This document shows, one piece after another, positions 40,482-50,405 of a stretch of 64,000 nt of DNA. Below the pieces are notes generated by a model. It saw only the letters and a program-made list of their open reading frames with translations. It ran no database searches and was not told where the DNA came from. Both the position numbers and the translations under genes were made by a program. This DNA comes from an uncultured Pelagibacteraceae bacterium (GTDB lineage: Bacteria > Pseudomonadota > Alphaproteobacteria > Pelagibacterales > Pelagibacteraceae), in NCBI GenBank assembly GCA_902580115.1, contig CACHJN010000003.1:43685-107684 (forward strand). The letters run 5' to 3'. Each line of letters begins with the position of its first letter. Within the stretch, counting starts at the first letter, position 1.

Positions 40482-41354
40482 TTATTTCAGTTTTGGTCTA
40501 AATAAGGATTTTTTCAAAAAGATAGCGTTTAAAATTCCAGATAAGCTTGCTTTATGAAGCTTAAGATGGAAAAAATTAAGTCTAAATATTGAAGCAATGA
40601 TACCTAATAAACTTTGATAGATATTTGGTATCACTTTTTTTAAGGCATAAGAATAATTAAAATTTTTTTTAAAAAAATAAAATTTTGACCAACTAAAATG
40701 CCAATTTCTATTTATTAAGATTTCATTAACATATTTCTTTTTTGTGGAACCAGTTCCTATATGTTCAAAATTTAAATTTTTAATAACGTACATTTTATGA
40801 TTTTTATTAACAAGTTCATTACATAGATCTGTTGTTTCAAAATACATAAAGTAGTTTTCGTCTAATATCTTTGTAGATTTGAATTTTTTTTTGTTAATAA
40901 CACAAAAACACCAATCAATTTCTTTAACATTTTCAATAATAAAATTCTTAATTTTTTTCAGTCTCCTTGAGCTATCACTATCAAACGGACTAAAGTTTTT
41001 ATAAATATTTTGATTCTTATATTCTGGAGCAATTAAAGTGAAATTTTTAAAATTATTTAACAATTTTTCTAAACTAAGTATTAGATTTTTGTTTATTATA
41101 ACATCAGGAGTTAATGTCAAAACAATATCATTTTTACAATTTTTTAGCGCCAAATTAAAAGCCTTAGCATAACCTAAATTTTCTTTAGGAATAATTACTT
41201 TAGTATTTTTAAATTTTTTTTCAATTTTACTTTTCGTTGATTTTAATTGAGAATTTTCAACGATAATAATTTGATATTTTTTTGGAAAATTTTTCAATAG
41301 CTTTTTTAATAAATGCTCACTTTGAAAAGATATTATAACAATTGATAATTTCAT
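40482..41354 (-). CDS. glycosyltransferase family 2, paralog of 36851..37696
   Basis: KENLGYAKAFNLAL, YFMYFETTDLCNEL, shared C-terminal RNWHxxWSxFYF...GILNxIxxxKSxxRPKxx. Confidence 0.82.
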   Translation of the reverse strand: MKLSIVIISFQSEHLLKKLLKNFPKKYQIIIVENSQLKSTKSKIEKKFKNTKVIIPKENLGYAKAFNLALKNCKNDIVLTLTPDVIINKNLILSLEKLLNNFKNFTLIAPEYKNQNIYKNFSPFDSDSSRRLKKIKNFIIENVKEIDWCFCVINKKKFKSTKILDENYFMYFETTDLCNELVNKNHKMYVIKNLNFEHIGTGSTKKKYVNEILINRNWHFSWSKFYFFKKNFNYSYALKKVIPNIYQSLLGIIASIFRLNFFHLKLHKASLSGILNAIFLKKSLFRPKLK

Positions 41355-41362
41355 AGTTTTGA

Positions 41363-41439
41363 TGGTAGCGAGGGGCGGAGTCGAACCGCCGACCCCAGGC
41401 TTATGAGTCCTGTGCTCTAACCAACTGAGCTACCTCGCC
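41363..41439 (-). tRNA. tRNA-Met (CAU), elongator type, CCA encoded
   Basis: GGCGAGGTAGCTCAGTTGGTTAGAGCACAGGACTCATAAGCCTGGGGTCGGCGGTTCGACTCCGCCCCTCGCTACCA folds as a 77-nt cloverleaf; D-arm and variable loop match elongator Met. Confidence 0.92.
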
Positions 41440-41503
41440 AAATTAAGATCATTTATATTACATTCTAAATTTCGTTCAATAAACATTTTTAATTAAGATT
41501 GCG

Positions 41504-42301
41504 CTAGTCAGAAAATGAGAAGATTAAATCTTCTTTATAAGGATTATTTGGATAATCTAAGTTTTTAATTGGAAAACTTTTGACGTACTCTCCGCTATCT
41601 TTTTGATAATCTTTATTAATAAAAGTTAACTCTAATGCGATAGGTAACCCAGATTCTAATTTTTCGCAGTGGTTATTCCCATGTATGTGAATAATATTAA
41701 AATCCTCTTTAATTTTTTTAACAGCCTCAGTAAAAATTTCCTCATTTTGATCCAAGCAGTGAAACTCAAATATGATCATAGCAATTTTTGATTTATATTT
41801 AATTATATCATCTATTAATTCAAATTCAGTTCCTTCAATATCAATTTTTAATACAACTTTTTTTTCATTGGGTATCCTTGAAAATACTTTGTCAATATCT
41901 GCATCATTTTTATTTTTTTTGATGTTTGTAATTTTCTCTTGATAAAATTTTACCGAGTCAATTTTAAAAAAATCTAAATAATTCTTAAATAAAATTATTC
42001 TTATTTTTAAATCATTGTATTTGCATCTAAATGTTAAAAATCTTTTTAAATACTTTAAAATTTCCTTTAAATATGGTTTTTTACTTACATAACAATCGTA
42101 CATATAAATTTTTACTTTTTTATTAATTTTAATGTAGTCCAACTCGAAAGACCAATCAGATCCCATTCCAAAGCTAATTAAATAATCAACGCTAGCTACA
42201 ACCTTCTCATCTACAATATAGCCACCATCAGCTTCTCTTCCAACTCGAATAAGATTTTGGTTTTTAAGAGGTTTTAAAAAATTAAATTTTTTGTCCATCA
42301 A
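41504..42301 (-). CDS. FkbM-like methyltransferase
   Basis: ISFGMGSDWSFELDY, VVLKIDIEGTEFELIDDI, IIFEFH. Confidence 0.65.
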   Translation of the reverse strand: MMDKKFNFLKPLKNQNLIRVGREADGGYIVDEKVVASVDYLISFGMGSDWSFELDYIKINKKVKIYMYDCYVSKKPYLKEILKYLKRFLTFRCKYNDLKIRIILFKNYLDFFKIDSVKFYQEKITNIKKNKNDADIDKVFSRIPNEKKVVLKIDIEGTEFELIDDIIKYKSKIAMIIFEFHCLDQNEEIFTEAVKKIKEDFNIIHIHGNNHCEKLESGLPIALELTFINKDYQKDSGEYVKSFPIKNLDYPNNPYKEDLIFSFSD

Positions 42302-42434
42302 TTATAAAATATTTTATCTATTTTAATTTCCTTTAAAAGGTAAAAAAACAAAATTTATAGCACTAATTTAAGTATTTATTTTGAATAAATTAAGTGACTT
42401 ATGAAAAGTGATTTGATAATAATTTGTTTATACA

Positions 42435-43052
42435 ATGGATGAATTAAAAGCATTAATACTATTAATATCGAGTGGATTAATAATAAGATACTCTTTAACG
42501 TTGACTGGTCAAGCGTGGGCAAAATCTCATTCTCAAACAGTCGCCTTTATGATTTTACCAGTAATCACCTACGTAATTACAAAAACAATTGCTGGAAACA
42601 TAGCTTTATCACTGGGAATGATTGGTGCTTTGTCAATTGTAAGGTTTAGACACCCGGTAAAAAGTGCCTTAGAGTTAATAATGTACTTTGATCTTATAAC
42701 AATTGGAATTGCAACGAGTGTTAGAACTAAATGGGCTATTCAACTTGTTTTATGCACTGTCATAATTATTTTTGCAGTAAAATTTATACAAAAAATTTTA
42801 AATAAATCAGGTTCATCTTTTTATAACATGTCATTTAATGAGGGTAATACTGCTAACACTATTGAAATTGTCTCAAAACAAAAAATTGAATTTATTGAAA
42901 AAAGTGAGTTCTTATTAAATTCTCTAAATGATAAAAATAATCAAGAATTTACTTACAGATTATCTTTTAATAATAAAAAAGAGTTACAAGATTTTAAAGT
43001 TAAGTTGGAAAATGATAAAAATATTGAAAGAGTAAATACTATCTATAATTAA
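42435..43052 (+). CDS. DUF4956-family membrane protein
   Basis: Several TM segments and SLGMIGALSIVRFRHPVKSALELIMYF, a DUF4956-type motif. Confidence 0.82.
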   Translation: MDELKALILLISSGLIIRYSLTLTGQAWAKSHSQTVAFMILPVITYVITKTIAGNIALSLGMIGALSIVRFRHPVKSALELIMYFDLITIGIATSVRTKWAIQLVLCTVIIIFAVKFIQKILNKSGSSFYNMSFNEGNTANTIEIVSKQKIEFIEKSEFLLNSLNDKNNQEFTYRLSFNNKKELQDFKVKLENDKNIERVNTIYN

Positions 43053-43055
43053 ATT

Positions 43056-45395
43056 ATGAAAAAGATTGTTTTTCTTTTTTTTATTTTTACTTTTTTTTCT
43101 TTTGAAGTTCTTGCGAATAAAAAACTATCTGAAAAAGGTTTCACAGGCTGCAATTATAGTATCAACGAAAAAAATCTGAAAGAAATCAATTATTTAAAAA
43201 TAAAAAAAATTGGGGTAGATGTTCATAATTACAGAAACTGGATTGTAAATAGTATTAGGATAATAACCAGTAGATCACGATATGTTTCAGATACATATAA
43301 GCAAAGATTTAAATCAAATATATCTGTTGAATTTGAGGACGGTACTTTTTGTAACTTTACAGGAAGAATTAGGCATCATGGAGATGAAAAAGATCACATT
43401 AGTCTAACAGGAAACACAATTATACAAAGTATAGATGTGCATTTAGATAATGGAAATATTAGAGGAATTACTAAATTTAAACTTCTTAGGCCAAATACAA
43501 GAGGAAAACTTGAAGACGAAATTTTTTTAACAGAACTTCTCAGGAACTTAAATTTTTTAGCACCAAGAACTATGAGAGTTGATGTTAGAATTAATGAAGC
43601 AAATTCTGTTATGATTTTTCAAGAAAAAGCAGCAAAAGAGTTATTAGAGTTCAATAATAGAAGAGAAGGACCAATATTTGAGGGTGACGAAAGATTTTTT
43701 TTTAGGACCGTAAAAAAATTACCATCTAATCAAAAAAGTAATTGGGATATTGGTGTCGTACCATTAATGAACAATAGTGTTAAACATCTTTTGGCACGTC
43801 AAGTTAATACTAATATAATGCAAAAAAGTGATGGTTTAAACAAGATGTCTTTCAACTCTTCAACAAATCTAAATTTAATATATCTTTATTACTCAAATAG
43901 ATTCCAAGATGGAACAAATAATTTTAATTATTTTGATTATGATTTAGATAACACTTTACTTGCTATGTTTAACCCAGAAAATATAATGAAATTAGACGCA
44001 TATAATCTACTAATTCAATCTACAAATAGTCAACACGGTTTAGCTGCTAATAACAGAAAATTTTTTTGGAACTCTATTGAAAATTACTATGAACCAATAA
44101 ATTATGACTCAAATCCAAACATAGATTTAAAAAAACCAACAATTACAACGGCGATATACAGGCTTCCCATATCAGAAAACTTTATAAGCGCTTTCGGGTT
44201 TCTCGAAGAAAAACTTCTAAATCTTAATTTAAAAAATATAAGCGATAACATTGATAATTCTGGAATTAACATGACAAAAAAAGAAGTCTCTGAGAAAGTT
44301 AAAAAGATATTAAATAATCTTAATGTAATTAAAATTAACTACTTAAATATAGATAATCAAGCTTTGCTAGAGCATAATAAATTTAAACCTATAGATAATT
44401 TATTGGATAGATTTAATGAAACTTTAAATGAAGTAGAGCCAAATGTTTTTCTTGTTAAATATAATGAAAAAAATGGAAATTTACAAAGATGTAAAATCTT
44501 TTTAAAAGACTGTAAAGATTATAATTTTTCTCAAGAAAATTTAACGGATTTATTAGAAGGTGAATTGATATTAAATGAAAAAATATATCAATTTTTAGGA
44601 AAAAGTTTTAATTTTGAAAGTATCAAAAAGAATAGAAATTTTAACAAAATTAATTTTGGTGACTCAAATATCTTTTATGAAGATGGAATTAACTTAAAAA
44701 TAGATCAACAAAATAAATTGTTAGAAATCATTCAAAATGAAGTGGGATCTAGAGCTTATATTATAAACGGAACTTTATCTGATCTTAAAATTAAGTTTTA
44801 TGGTTTAAATAATGAAATAACAAACGCAAAACCAAAAAATTTTCCAAATGATAGTAACGGACTTACAGGTTGCTTATCATTAATAAATTTAGAGGTTAAG
44901 AATATTCATTTATTTGCTCAAAATTCAAATTGTGAAGATGCAATTAATTTAATTAATGTAAAAGGTTCGGTCAACGAAGTCATTGTCAAAAATTCATATA
45001 GTGATGGTTTTGATGTAGATTTCTCAAATGTTAAAATTAAAAACTTAAAAATTGAAAATTCAAAAAACGATTGTGTAGATTTTTCCTCTGGAAATTATGT
45101 TTTAAGTGAATTAATTTTAAATAATTGTGGAGATAAAGCTTTGTCTGTTGGAGAAGGGTCTAAAATAAATATTCAAAATTTAAAGGCATCAAATTCGAAC
45201 ATGGGTGTCGCATCAAAGGATAGCTCTATTGTTAATTTAGATAATTTAAAAGTTAATAATGTGTCAACATGTTTAGCCGCTTATAAAAAAAAACAAGAAT
45301 TTAATGGAGGAGTGATTAATATAAACAATAATTTTTATTGTAATAATTTTAAGGATAAACTAACAACAGATGAGTTTTCTATAATTAATAACTAA
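43056..45395 (+). CDS. secreted CotH-like protein with C-terminal parallel beta-helix repeats
   Basis: Signal peptide MKKIVFLFFIFTFFSFEVLA; CotH-like RIRHHGDEKDH, VMIFQEKAAKELLE, NNRKFFWNSIENYYEPINYDSN; C-terminal degenerate beta-helix repeats. Confidence 0.65.
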   Translation: MKKIVFLFFIFTFFSFEVLANKKLSEKGFTGCNYSINEKNLKEINYLKIKKIGVDVHNYRNWIVNSIRIITSRSRYVSDTYKQRFKSNISVEFEDGTFCNFTGRIRHHGDEKDHISLTGNTIIQSIDVHLDNGNIRGITKFKLLRPNTRGKLEDEIFLTELLRNLNFLAPRTMRVDVRINEANSVMIFQEKAAKELLEFNNRREGPIFEGDERFFFRTVKKLPSNQKSNWDIGVVPLMNNSVKHLLARQVNTNIMQKSDGLNKMSFNSSTNLNLIYLYYSNRFQDGTNNFNYFDYDLDNTLLAMFNPENIMKLDAYNLLIQSTNSQHGLAANNRKFFWNSIENYYEPINYDSNPNIDLKKPTITTAIYRLPISENFISAFGFLEEKLLNLNLKNISDNIDNSGINMTKKEVSEKVKKILNNLNVIKINYLNIDNQALLEHNKFKPIDNLLDRFNETLNEVEPNVFLVKYNEKNGNLQRCKIFLKDCKDYNFSQENLTDLLEGELILNEKIYQFLGKSFNFESIKKNRNFNKINFGDSNIFYEDGINLKIDQQNKLLEIIQNEVGSRAYIINGTLSDLKIKFYGLNNEITNAKPKNFPNDSNGLTGCLSLINLEVKNIHLFAQNSNCEDAINLINVKGSVNEVIVKNSYSDGFDVDFSNVKIKNLKIENSKNDCVDFSSGNYVLSELILNNCGDKALSVGEGSKINIQNLKASNSNMGVASKDSSIVNLDNLKVNNVSTCLAAYKKKQEFNGGVININNNFYCNNFKDKLTTDEFSIINN

Positions 45396-45407
45396 ATTAA
45401 AAAAATT

Positions 45408-46001
45408 ATGAGCTTCAGAAAAGAAGAAAAACTTTATATCAAATCCGAACATATTTTTGATTTTAAAAAATTTCTTGAGAATCGTTCTGTAAAAAATTTA
45501 TATAAGCCAAGAAGAATTAAGAGTTTGTATTTTGATAATTTAAATTATGATATGTATAATGACTCTATCGAAGGTGTCGTGCCAAGAAAAAAAATAAGAG
45601 TAAGAGAATATCCAGGTGAAATCGATAAAAAATATTATTTAGAAATTAAACACTCATCTGTAGAGGGGAGATTCAAAACAAGAGAAATAGTTAAAAAAGA
45701 AAGATTTGAATTTTTAAAAAAAACAGGAATTTTAGACACTAGATATGGTACTTGCCTACCTAATTATTACGTTTCGTACGATAGAGAATATTTAATTATT
45801 AATGATGTTAGAATATCAATAGACACAAATCTTTTATATCAAGACTTTAAATCAAAATTAAGATATGTTGACAATAATTGTATTGTTGAGTTGAAAACCT
45901 CAATTAATAAAGATCATGATAAATTAATTGAAGAATTTCCTTTTCAAAGAATTAGGTTTTCAAAATACTGTTATGCTGTTGAAAACTTCAGTTACAAATA
46001 A
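45408..46001 (+). CDS. VTC-domain polyphosphate polymerase-like protein
   Basis: RIKSLYFDNLNYDMY, RKKIRVREYPG, YYLEIKHSSVEGRFKTRE, VSYDREYL, IVELKTS, RFSKYCYAVE. Confidence 0.85.
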   Translation: MSFRKEEKLYIKSEHIFDFKKFLENRSVKNLYKPRRIKSLYFDNLNYDMYNDSIEGVVPRKKIRVREYPGEIDKKYYLEIKHSSVEGRFKTREIVKKERFEFLKKTGILDTRYGTCLPNYYVSYDREYLIINDVRISIDTNLLYQDFKSKLRYVDNNCIVELKTSINKDHDKLIEEFPFQRIRFSKYCYAVENFSYK

Positions 46002-47101
46002 TTTAATATCTCTTTAAAATCCACACTAATATATCCATGTTGATTATTTTGGTTAAATTTTTCAGGCACTTTTGCAATAGAGTAATAATTTAATGAGCAC
46101 TTCTTGGCAAGGTTTTCATACATCATCCCAGCGCCTGAAGGTTTAAGTTCTATAATTTTTGTTCCAGGTTTACAAAATACTAAGTTTGTAAATCCTCCTC
46201 CATGAAGACCTATTATAATGTCTGCGTTTTGAAAAATTTTCACTTGTTTAACAAAAGATAAATTACTTAATTTAATGATTTTAAAACCGATCTTATCTAG
46301 CTGACTTTTAATCTCATTATCATTTATAATTTTTCTCATCATGCTTAGATTTGAAGTTGCATCGCTCCTATCAATATAAATTTTTTTTGGTAAATCTTCG
46401 TTCTGATTAATTTCAGTTTCTTTTAAAAAAGTTTCTTGTAACCACCTTATTATCCACATCGGAACATTTTGAATTTCGTCGGTTGCATTATTTTTGATTA
46501 CATAAGGATGATCAGTACATATTATTTTTTCGCAAGATAAATGTCTATTTTTTAAACTAGATAATCTTTTTGAATTTGGAATTTTAAAAAAATCAATAGT
46601 CTCCTGTTGAAATTTTTTTTCTAAATTAGGAAATAAAAAATAGTCTTTTTCATCAAAGGTTATCTTTTTTGAAAGTATCTTAATTCTAGGCAATACATCA
46701 AACATCCAATGCCAGTAATTATGATTTCCTGCTCCTCCAGTCAAAAGAGAAAACAATCTATTATTTAATTTTTTTTTTAATCTTGGGGTGCCTTTATTAA
46801 AAACTATATTTTTTTTTATATCTTCAAATTTTACATCTCTTATTTGAAAAGAAGGGCCTTCAATAATCTTATTGTCCTGAATAATAGCAGTATCACTAAC
46901 AGTATCTGTATAAATTCTTGCATGATAATTATAATAAATCTTATAATTAAAACTATCATCAACTTTAGATAATTCGACAAAAGAATTTTTGTCTGATCCT
47001 GCTTTTTTAAAATCTTTTATTGGCCCATATAAGATTTTAAATATCCCATAACCTGTTTTTTTAAATATAGATTGTAATTTTTTATTAATATTATTTATCA
47101 A
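45992..47101 (-). CDS. glycosyltransferase family 61 (DUF563)
   Basis: GGAGNHNYWHWMFDVLPRIK, IIGLHGGGFTNLVFCKPGTKIIEL. Confidence 0.84.
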   Translation of the reverse strand: MINNINKKLQSIFKKTGYGIFKILYGPIKDFKKAGSDKNSFVELSKVDDSFNYKIYYNYHARIYTDTVSDTAIIQDNKIIEGPSFQIRDVKFEDIKKNIVFNKGTPRLKKKLNNRLFSLLTGGAGNHNYWHWMFDVLPRIKILSKKITFDEKDYFLFPNLEKKFQQETIDFFKIPNSKRLSSLKNRHLSCEKIICTDHPYVIKNNATDEIQNVPMWIIRWLQETFLKETEINQNEDLPKKIYIDRSDATSNLSMMRKIINDNEIKSQLDKIGFKIIKLSNLSFVKQVKIFQNADIIIGLHGGGFTNLVFCKPGTKIIELKPSGAGMMYENLAKKCSLNYYSIAKVPEKFNQNNQHGYISVDFKEILNYL

Positions 47102-47107
47102 TTTTTT

Positions 47108-48028
47108 TTAGATTTTTGTTTCTATATATAATTTTTTAAAAAACATTTCAAAATGAACTTGGTGATAAAAATCATAGGCCTTTTTTCCAACCGGAAAGAC
47201 TACCGGAAAATCAGGTGATGCTTCTAATAATCTTGGAACTTTTAACCCTTCAGCAACTGAATAAGCAAAACACTCGTTGCCTATAAATAATCTACAGGAT
47301 TTTATAATTTGGGCTAATTCAAGAAAATCTTTGCAATCGTAGAATTCTAAGTTTTTGATACTTTTTTTTAAATCTTCGTACTCACTTTTAAGGCCAATAC
47401 TTATTATTTTGTCTTCAGTTTTATTTAAAAAACTGTAATTAATGAAATCATTTCTATAACGAGGAGACCTGACTATAATAATATTATTTTTTAATTTATT
47501 GTGTTCCTCGACTTCAAGATAAGGTTGACCCATATCAATTTGAACTCCTGTCAGATGAACATACCATCTAGTAGAGTGGAATTTAATATCTATTGGAACT
47601 TCTCTAAAAAGATCTAAATTAACGTCTATTTCCTCATTATTGTGAATTGAAACTTTATTGATAAATTTTTGATTATTAATTAAAGGTATAAACAATTCTA
47701 CCATTCTTTTGTCTAAATATACATTTCCTGAGGGATGATTTGTATATTTTACAGGCATCTTTTTACCTACCCCTATAAATAAGTTGCATTTATGAGTTTT
47801 GGATAATTCCTTAATTAAGGGTAGAGAATAAATAATGTCACCTAAATGTCCTGAATGAAGAAAATTTAATTCGGTTTTTTCTTCTATTTTCCGTCTTATT
47901 TTAAGAATAGCATTATATATATTGGAGTCATATTGATCTAAAATTACTTTTTTTTTTTCAAAAGCTTTTAACTCTTGATATTTACTTTTATTAAAAAACT
48001 TATAAAAAATTTTTCTTAAAATTATCAT
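47108..48028 (-). CDS. glycosyltransferase-like protein (divergent GT9-like)
   Basis: FLHSGHLGDIIYSLPLIKEL, LFIGNECFAYSVAEGLKVPRLLE. Confidence 0.6.
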   Translation of the reverse strand: MIILRKIFYKFFNKSKYQELKAFEKKKVILDQYDSNIYNAILKIRRKIEEKTELNFLHSGHLGDIIYSLPLIKELSKTHKCNLFIGVGKKMPVKYTNHPSGNVYLDKRMVELFIPLINNQKFINKVSIHNNEEIDVNLDLFREVPIDIKFHSTRWYVHLTGVQIDMGQPYLEVEEHNKLKNNIIIVRSPRYRNDFINYSFLNKTEDKIISIGLKSEYEDLKKSIKNLEFYDCKDFLELAQIIKSCRLFIGNECFAYSVAEGLKVPRLLEASPDFPVVFPVGKKAYDFYHQVHFEMFFKKLYIETKI

Positions 48029-48172
48029 TTTTAATATAATCTATATAAATTCCCTCTATTTACTTTAAATTTATATAGCAGTTTAAAAAACTGTTGTATT
48101 TTTCATTTAATAGTATAATCAATTTTAAAAGTGTTTAAATTTAGAATTATTAGCATTATAAAATAAAATAAA

Positions 48173-49156
48173 ATGAGTAAAAAAGCTTTAATCACTGGTA
48201 TTACCGGTCAAGATGGATCTTATTTAACCGAATTTTTACTAAAAAAGAAATACAAAGTTCATGGAATAGTGAGAAGAGTGGCTCTTGAAGATGGAAATCA
48301 CAGACTTTGGAGATTAAGACATATCTTAAAAAAAATTACTTTACATCCTGCGTCTCTAGAAAGTTATGCTAGTTTAGTAAAAATAATTACAAGGACTAAG
48401 CCTGATGAAGTCTATCATTTAGGTGCTCAAAGCTATGTCGATTATTCTTTCAAAGATGAATTTTCAACTCTTAACACAAATATTAATGGCACTCATTACA
48501 TATTATCAGCAATTAAAGAATTTTCACCAAAAACTAAATTTTATTTTGCTGGCTCTTCAGAAATGTTTGGTAAAGTAAGAGAAGTTCCACAATCTGAAAA
48601 AACACCATTTTATCCTCGATCAGTATATGGAATCTCTAAAGTCGCAGGATATGATCTTACAAGAAATTACAGAGAGGCTTATAATATGTATTGTTGCAGT
48701 GGTATTTTGTTTAACCATGAGTCTCCTAGAAGAGGTTTTGAATTTGTAACTAGAAAAATTACACACGCTGTAGCTAGAATAAAATTTGGTTTACAAAAAG
48801 ATTTGGAACTTGGAAATCTTGATGCTAAAAGAGACTGGGGTCATGCTGAAGATTATGTAAGGGCTATGTGGTTAATGCTAAATCAAAGAGTTCCTAAGGA
48901 TTACGTGATAAGCACTGGTAAACAATTTTCAGTAAAAGAGTTTGCTAAATTAGCTTTCGAACTAGTTGGATTGGATTATAAAAAATACGTCAAAATTCAA
49001 AAAAATCTTTATAGACCATCTGAAGTTCGTAGTTTGCTAGGAAATTGCAATAAAGCTCGAAAAGAACTCAATTGGAAACCAAAATATAATTTTAAAGAAC
49101 TTGTTGCCGATATGGTAAAAGCAGATTTAGAGTTTGTAAAAAAAGAAGGTTACTAA
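48173..49156 (+). CDS. gmd: GDP-mannose 4,6-dehydratase
   Basis: KALITGITGQDGSYLTEFLL, HGIVRR, GDLDAKRDWGHAEDYV-like LGNLDAKRDWGHAEDYVRAMW. Confidence 0.94.
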   Translation: MSKKALITGITGQDGSYLTEFLLKKKYKVHGIVRRVALEDGNHRLWRLRHILKKITLHPASLESYASLVKIITRTKPDEVYHLGAQSYVDYSFKDEFSTLNTNINGTHYILSAIKEFSPKTKFYFAGSSEMFGKVREVPQSEKTPFYPRSVYGISKVAGYDLTRNYREAYNMYCCSGILFNHESPRRGFEFVTRKITHAVARIKFGLQKDLELGNLDAKRDWGHAEDYVRAMWLMLNQRVPKDYVISTGKQFSVKEFAKLAFELVGLDYKKYVKIQKNLYRPSEVRSLLGNCNKARKELNWKPKYNFKELVADMVKADLEFVKKEGY

Positions 49157-49158
49157 AC

Positions 49159-50376
49159 CTAAAAAATTTGTAGTCTAGGTAAAGGAAAAATAAGCTTTGT
49201 TCCTTTTTTTAATGTGTCTTTCTCCCTTTCAATAATTTCCTTTTTAAAGTGCCAAGGCATTACTAAATAATAGTTAGGTCTTAGAGACCTGGAGAGTTTT
49301 TCAGAAATTATCTTAATTTGTGTTCCAGGAGTTACTAAGCCATATTTGTTTTTATTTCTTTCAGCTGCAAAATGAATTTTTTTATTATCTATTTTAAAGT
49401 ATTGTAATAAAACATTTCCCTTAGTTGATGCTCCATAACAATGAATTATCTGTTTTTTTTTATTTATTTTTCTTAAAATATTATTTAAATTGATTTTCAA
49501 ATCATTAATTTTTCTAATAAATTTTTTAAATGTTGAAACTTTATCAAGATTTAATTTTGACTCTTGCTTTAATATTTTAGTTATTAATTTGTTATTCGAT
49601 TTTATGTTAGATTTTTGGTGACAAATAAAATATTGTTTACTTCCACCGTTAATTTGATTTTGTTTAATATCAAATAACCTCAATCCGTTTTTTTGAGTTA
49701 AATTCTTAATTACATTACTGCTGTAATACTCTAGGTGCTCATGACATATAGTATCAAACATTTTATATTTTATAATTGATGCTAAGTCAGCAAATTCTAG
49801 CATAAATACACCATCTGGTAATAATAGTTTTTTTACATCCTGTAAAAATTTATTAGGATTAATTGCATCATAAAATACTGATAATGCTGTTATCGCTTTA
49901 AATTTTTTTTGTGTTTTTGATTTAATTTTTTGTGCTGAAAAAAAGCTCGAGACCGAATATTTTATATTCTTATAATTGTCTTTGTATTTTTTTAAAATTG
50001 GATCAATTCCAAATTTAATAATATCTTTTTTATAAAAATTTAACAAAGTACCATCGTTACTGGCTATATCTAACACTAAATCATTTCTTTTTAATTTGGC
50101 TTTTAAAGTTATAATTTTTGTAACATTCCTAACATGATCTAACATAGTTTGATTTATTCCAGTGCGATAACCGTAGTCTGGTCCATATAAATATTTCAAA
50201 TCATAATTGTGGGCTAATTGAACCAAGTTACAATTTTTGCAAATAACAAGCAAAATTGGTTTTTTTCTAATTTTTTTTTTTGGTAATGAAAATTTACCTG
50301 TAAAACTCATATTTCCTAGGGAAAACAAAGTTGCTAGTTTTTTTGATTTACAAATACGGCACTGTCTAATTCGCAT
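49159..50376 (-). CDS. zinc-domain SAM methyltransferase (sugar C-methyltransferase-like), paralog of 19036..20268
   Basis: CRICKSKKLATLFSLGNMSFTGKF, CKNCNLVQLAH, LDIASNDGTLL, CHEHLEYYS. Confidence 0.82.
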   Translation of the reverse strand: MRIRQCRICKSKKLATLFSLGNMSFTGKFSLPKKKIRKKPILLVICKNCNLVQLAHNYDLKYLYGPDYGYRTGINQTMLDHVRNVTKIITLKAKLKRNDLVLDIASNDGTLLNFYKKDIIKFGIDPILKKYKDNYKNIKYSVSSFFSAQKIKSKTQKKFKAITALSVFYDAINPNKFLQDVKKLLLPDGVFMLEFADLASIIKYKMFDTICHEHLEYYSSNVIKNLTQKNGLRLFDIKQNQINGGSKQYFICHQKSNIKSNNKLITKILKQESKLNLDKVSTFKKFIRKINDLKINLNNILRKINKKKQIIHCYGASTKGNVLLQYFKIDNKKIHFAAERNKNKYGLVTPGTQIKIISEKLSRSLRPNYYLVMPWHFKKEIIEREKDTLKKGTKLIFPLPRLQIF

Positions 50377-50405
50377 TGCATCGTTATACCAGTGCTAAAA
50401 TTTAT

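Noticed and set aside
41340-41460. tRNA-Met as an integration site for a genomic island
   Set aside because: No integrase, and I found no second copy of the tRNA 3' end in the window to serve as an att repeat
48029-48172. Hairpin CAGTTTAAAAAACTG in the intergenic region before gmd
   Set aside because: Six-bp AT-rich arms followed by an interrupted T-run; expected by chance in such AT-rich DNA
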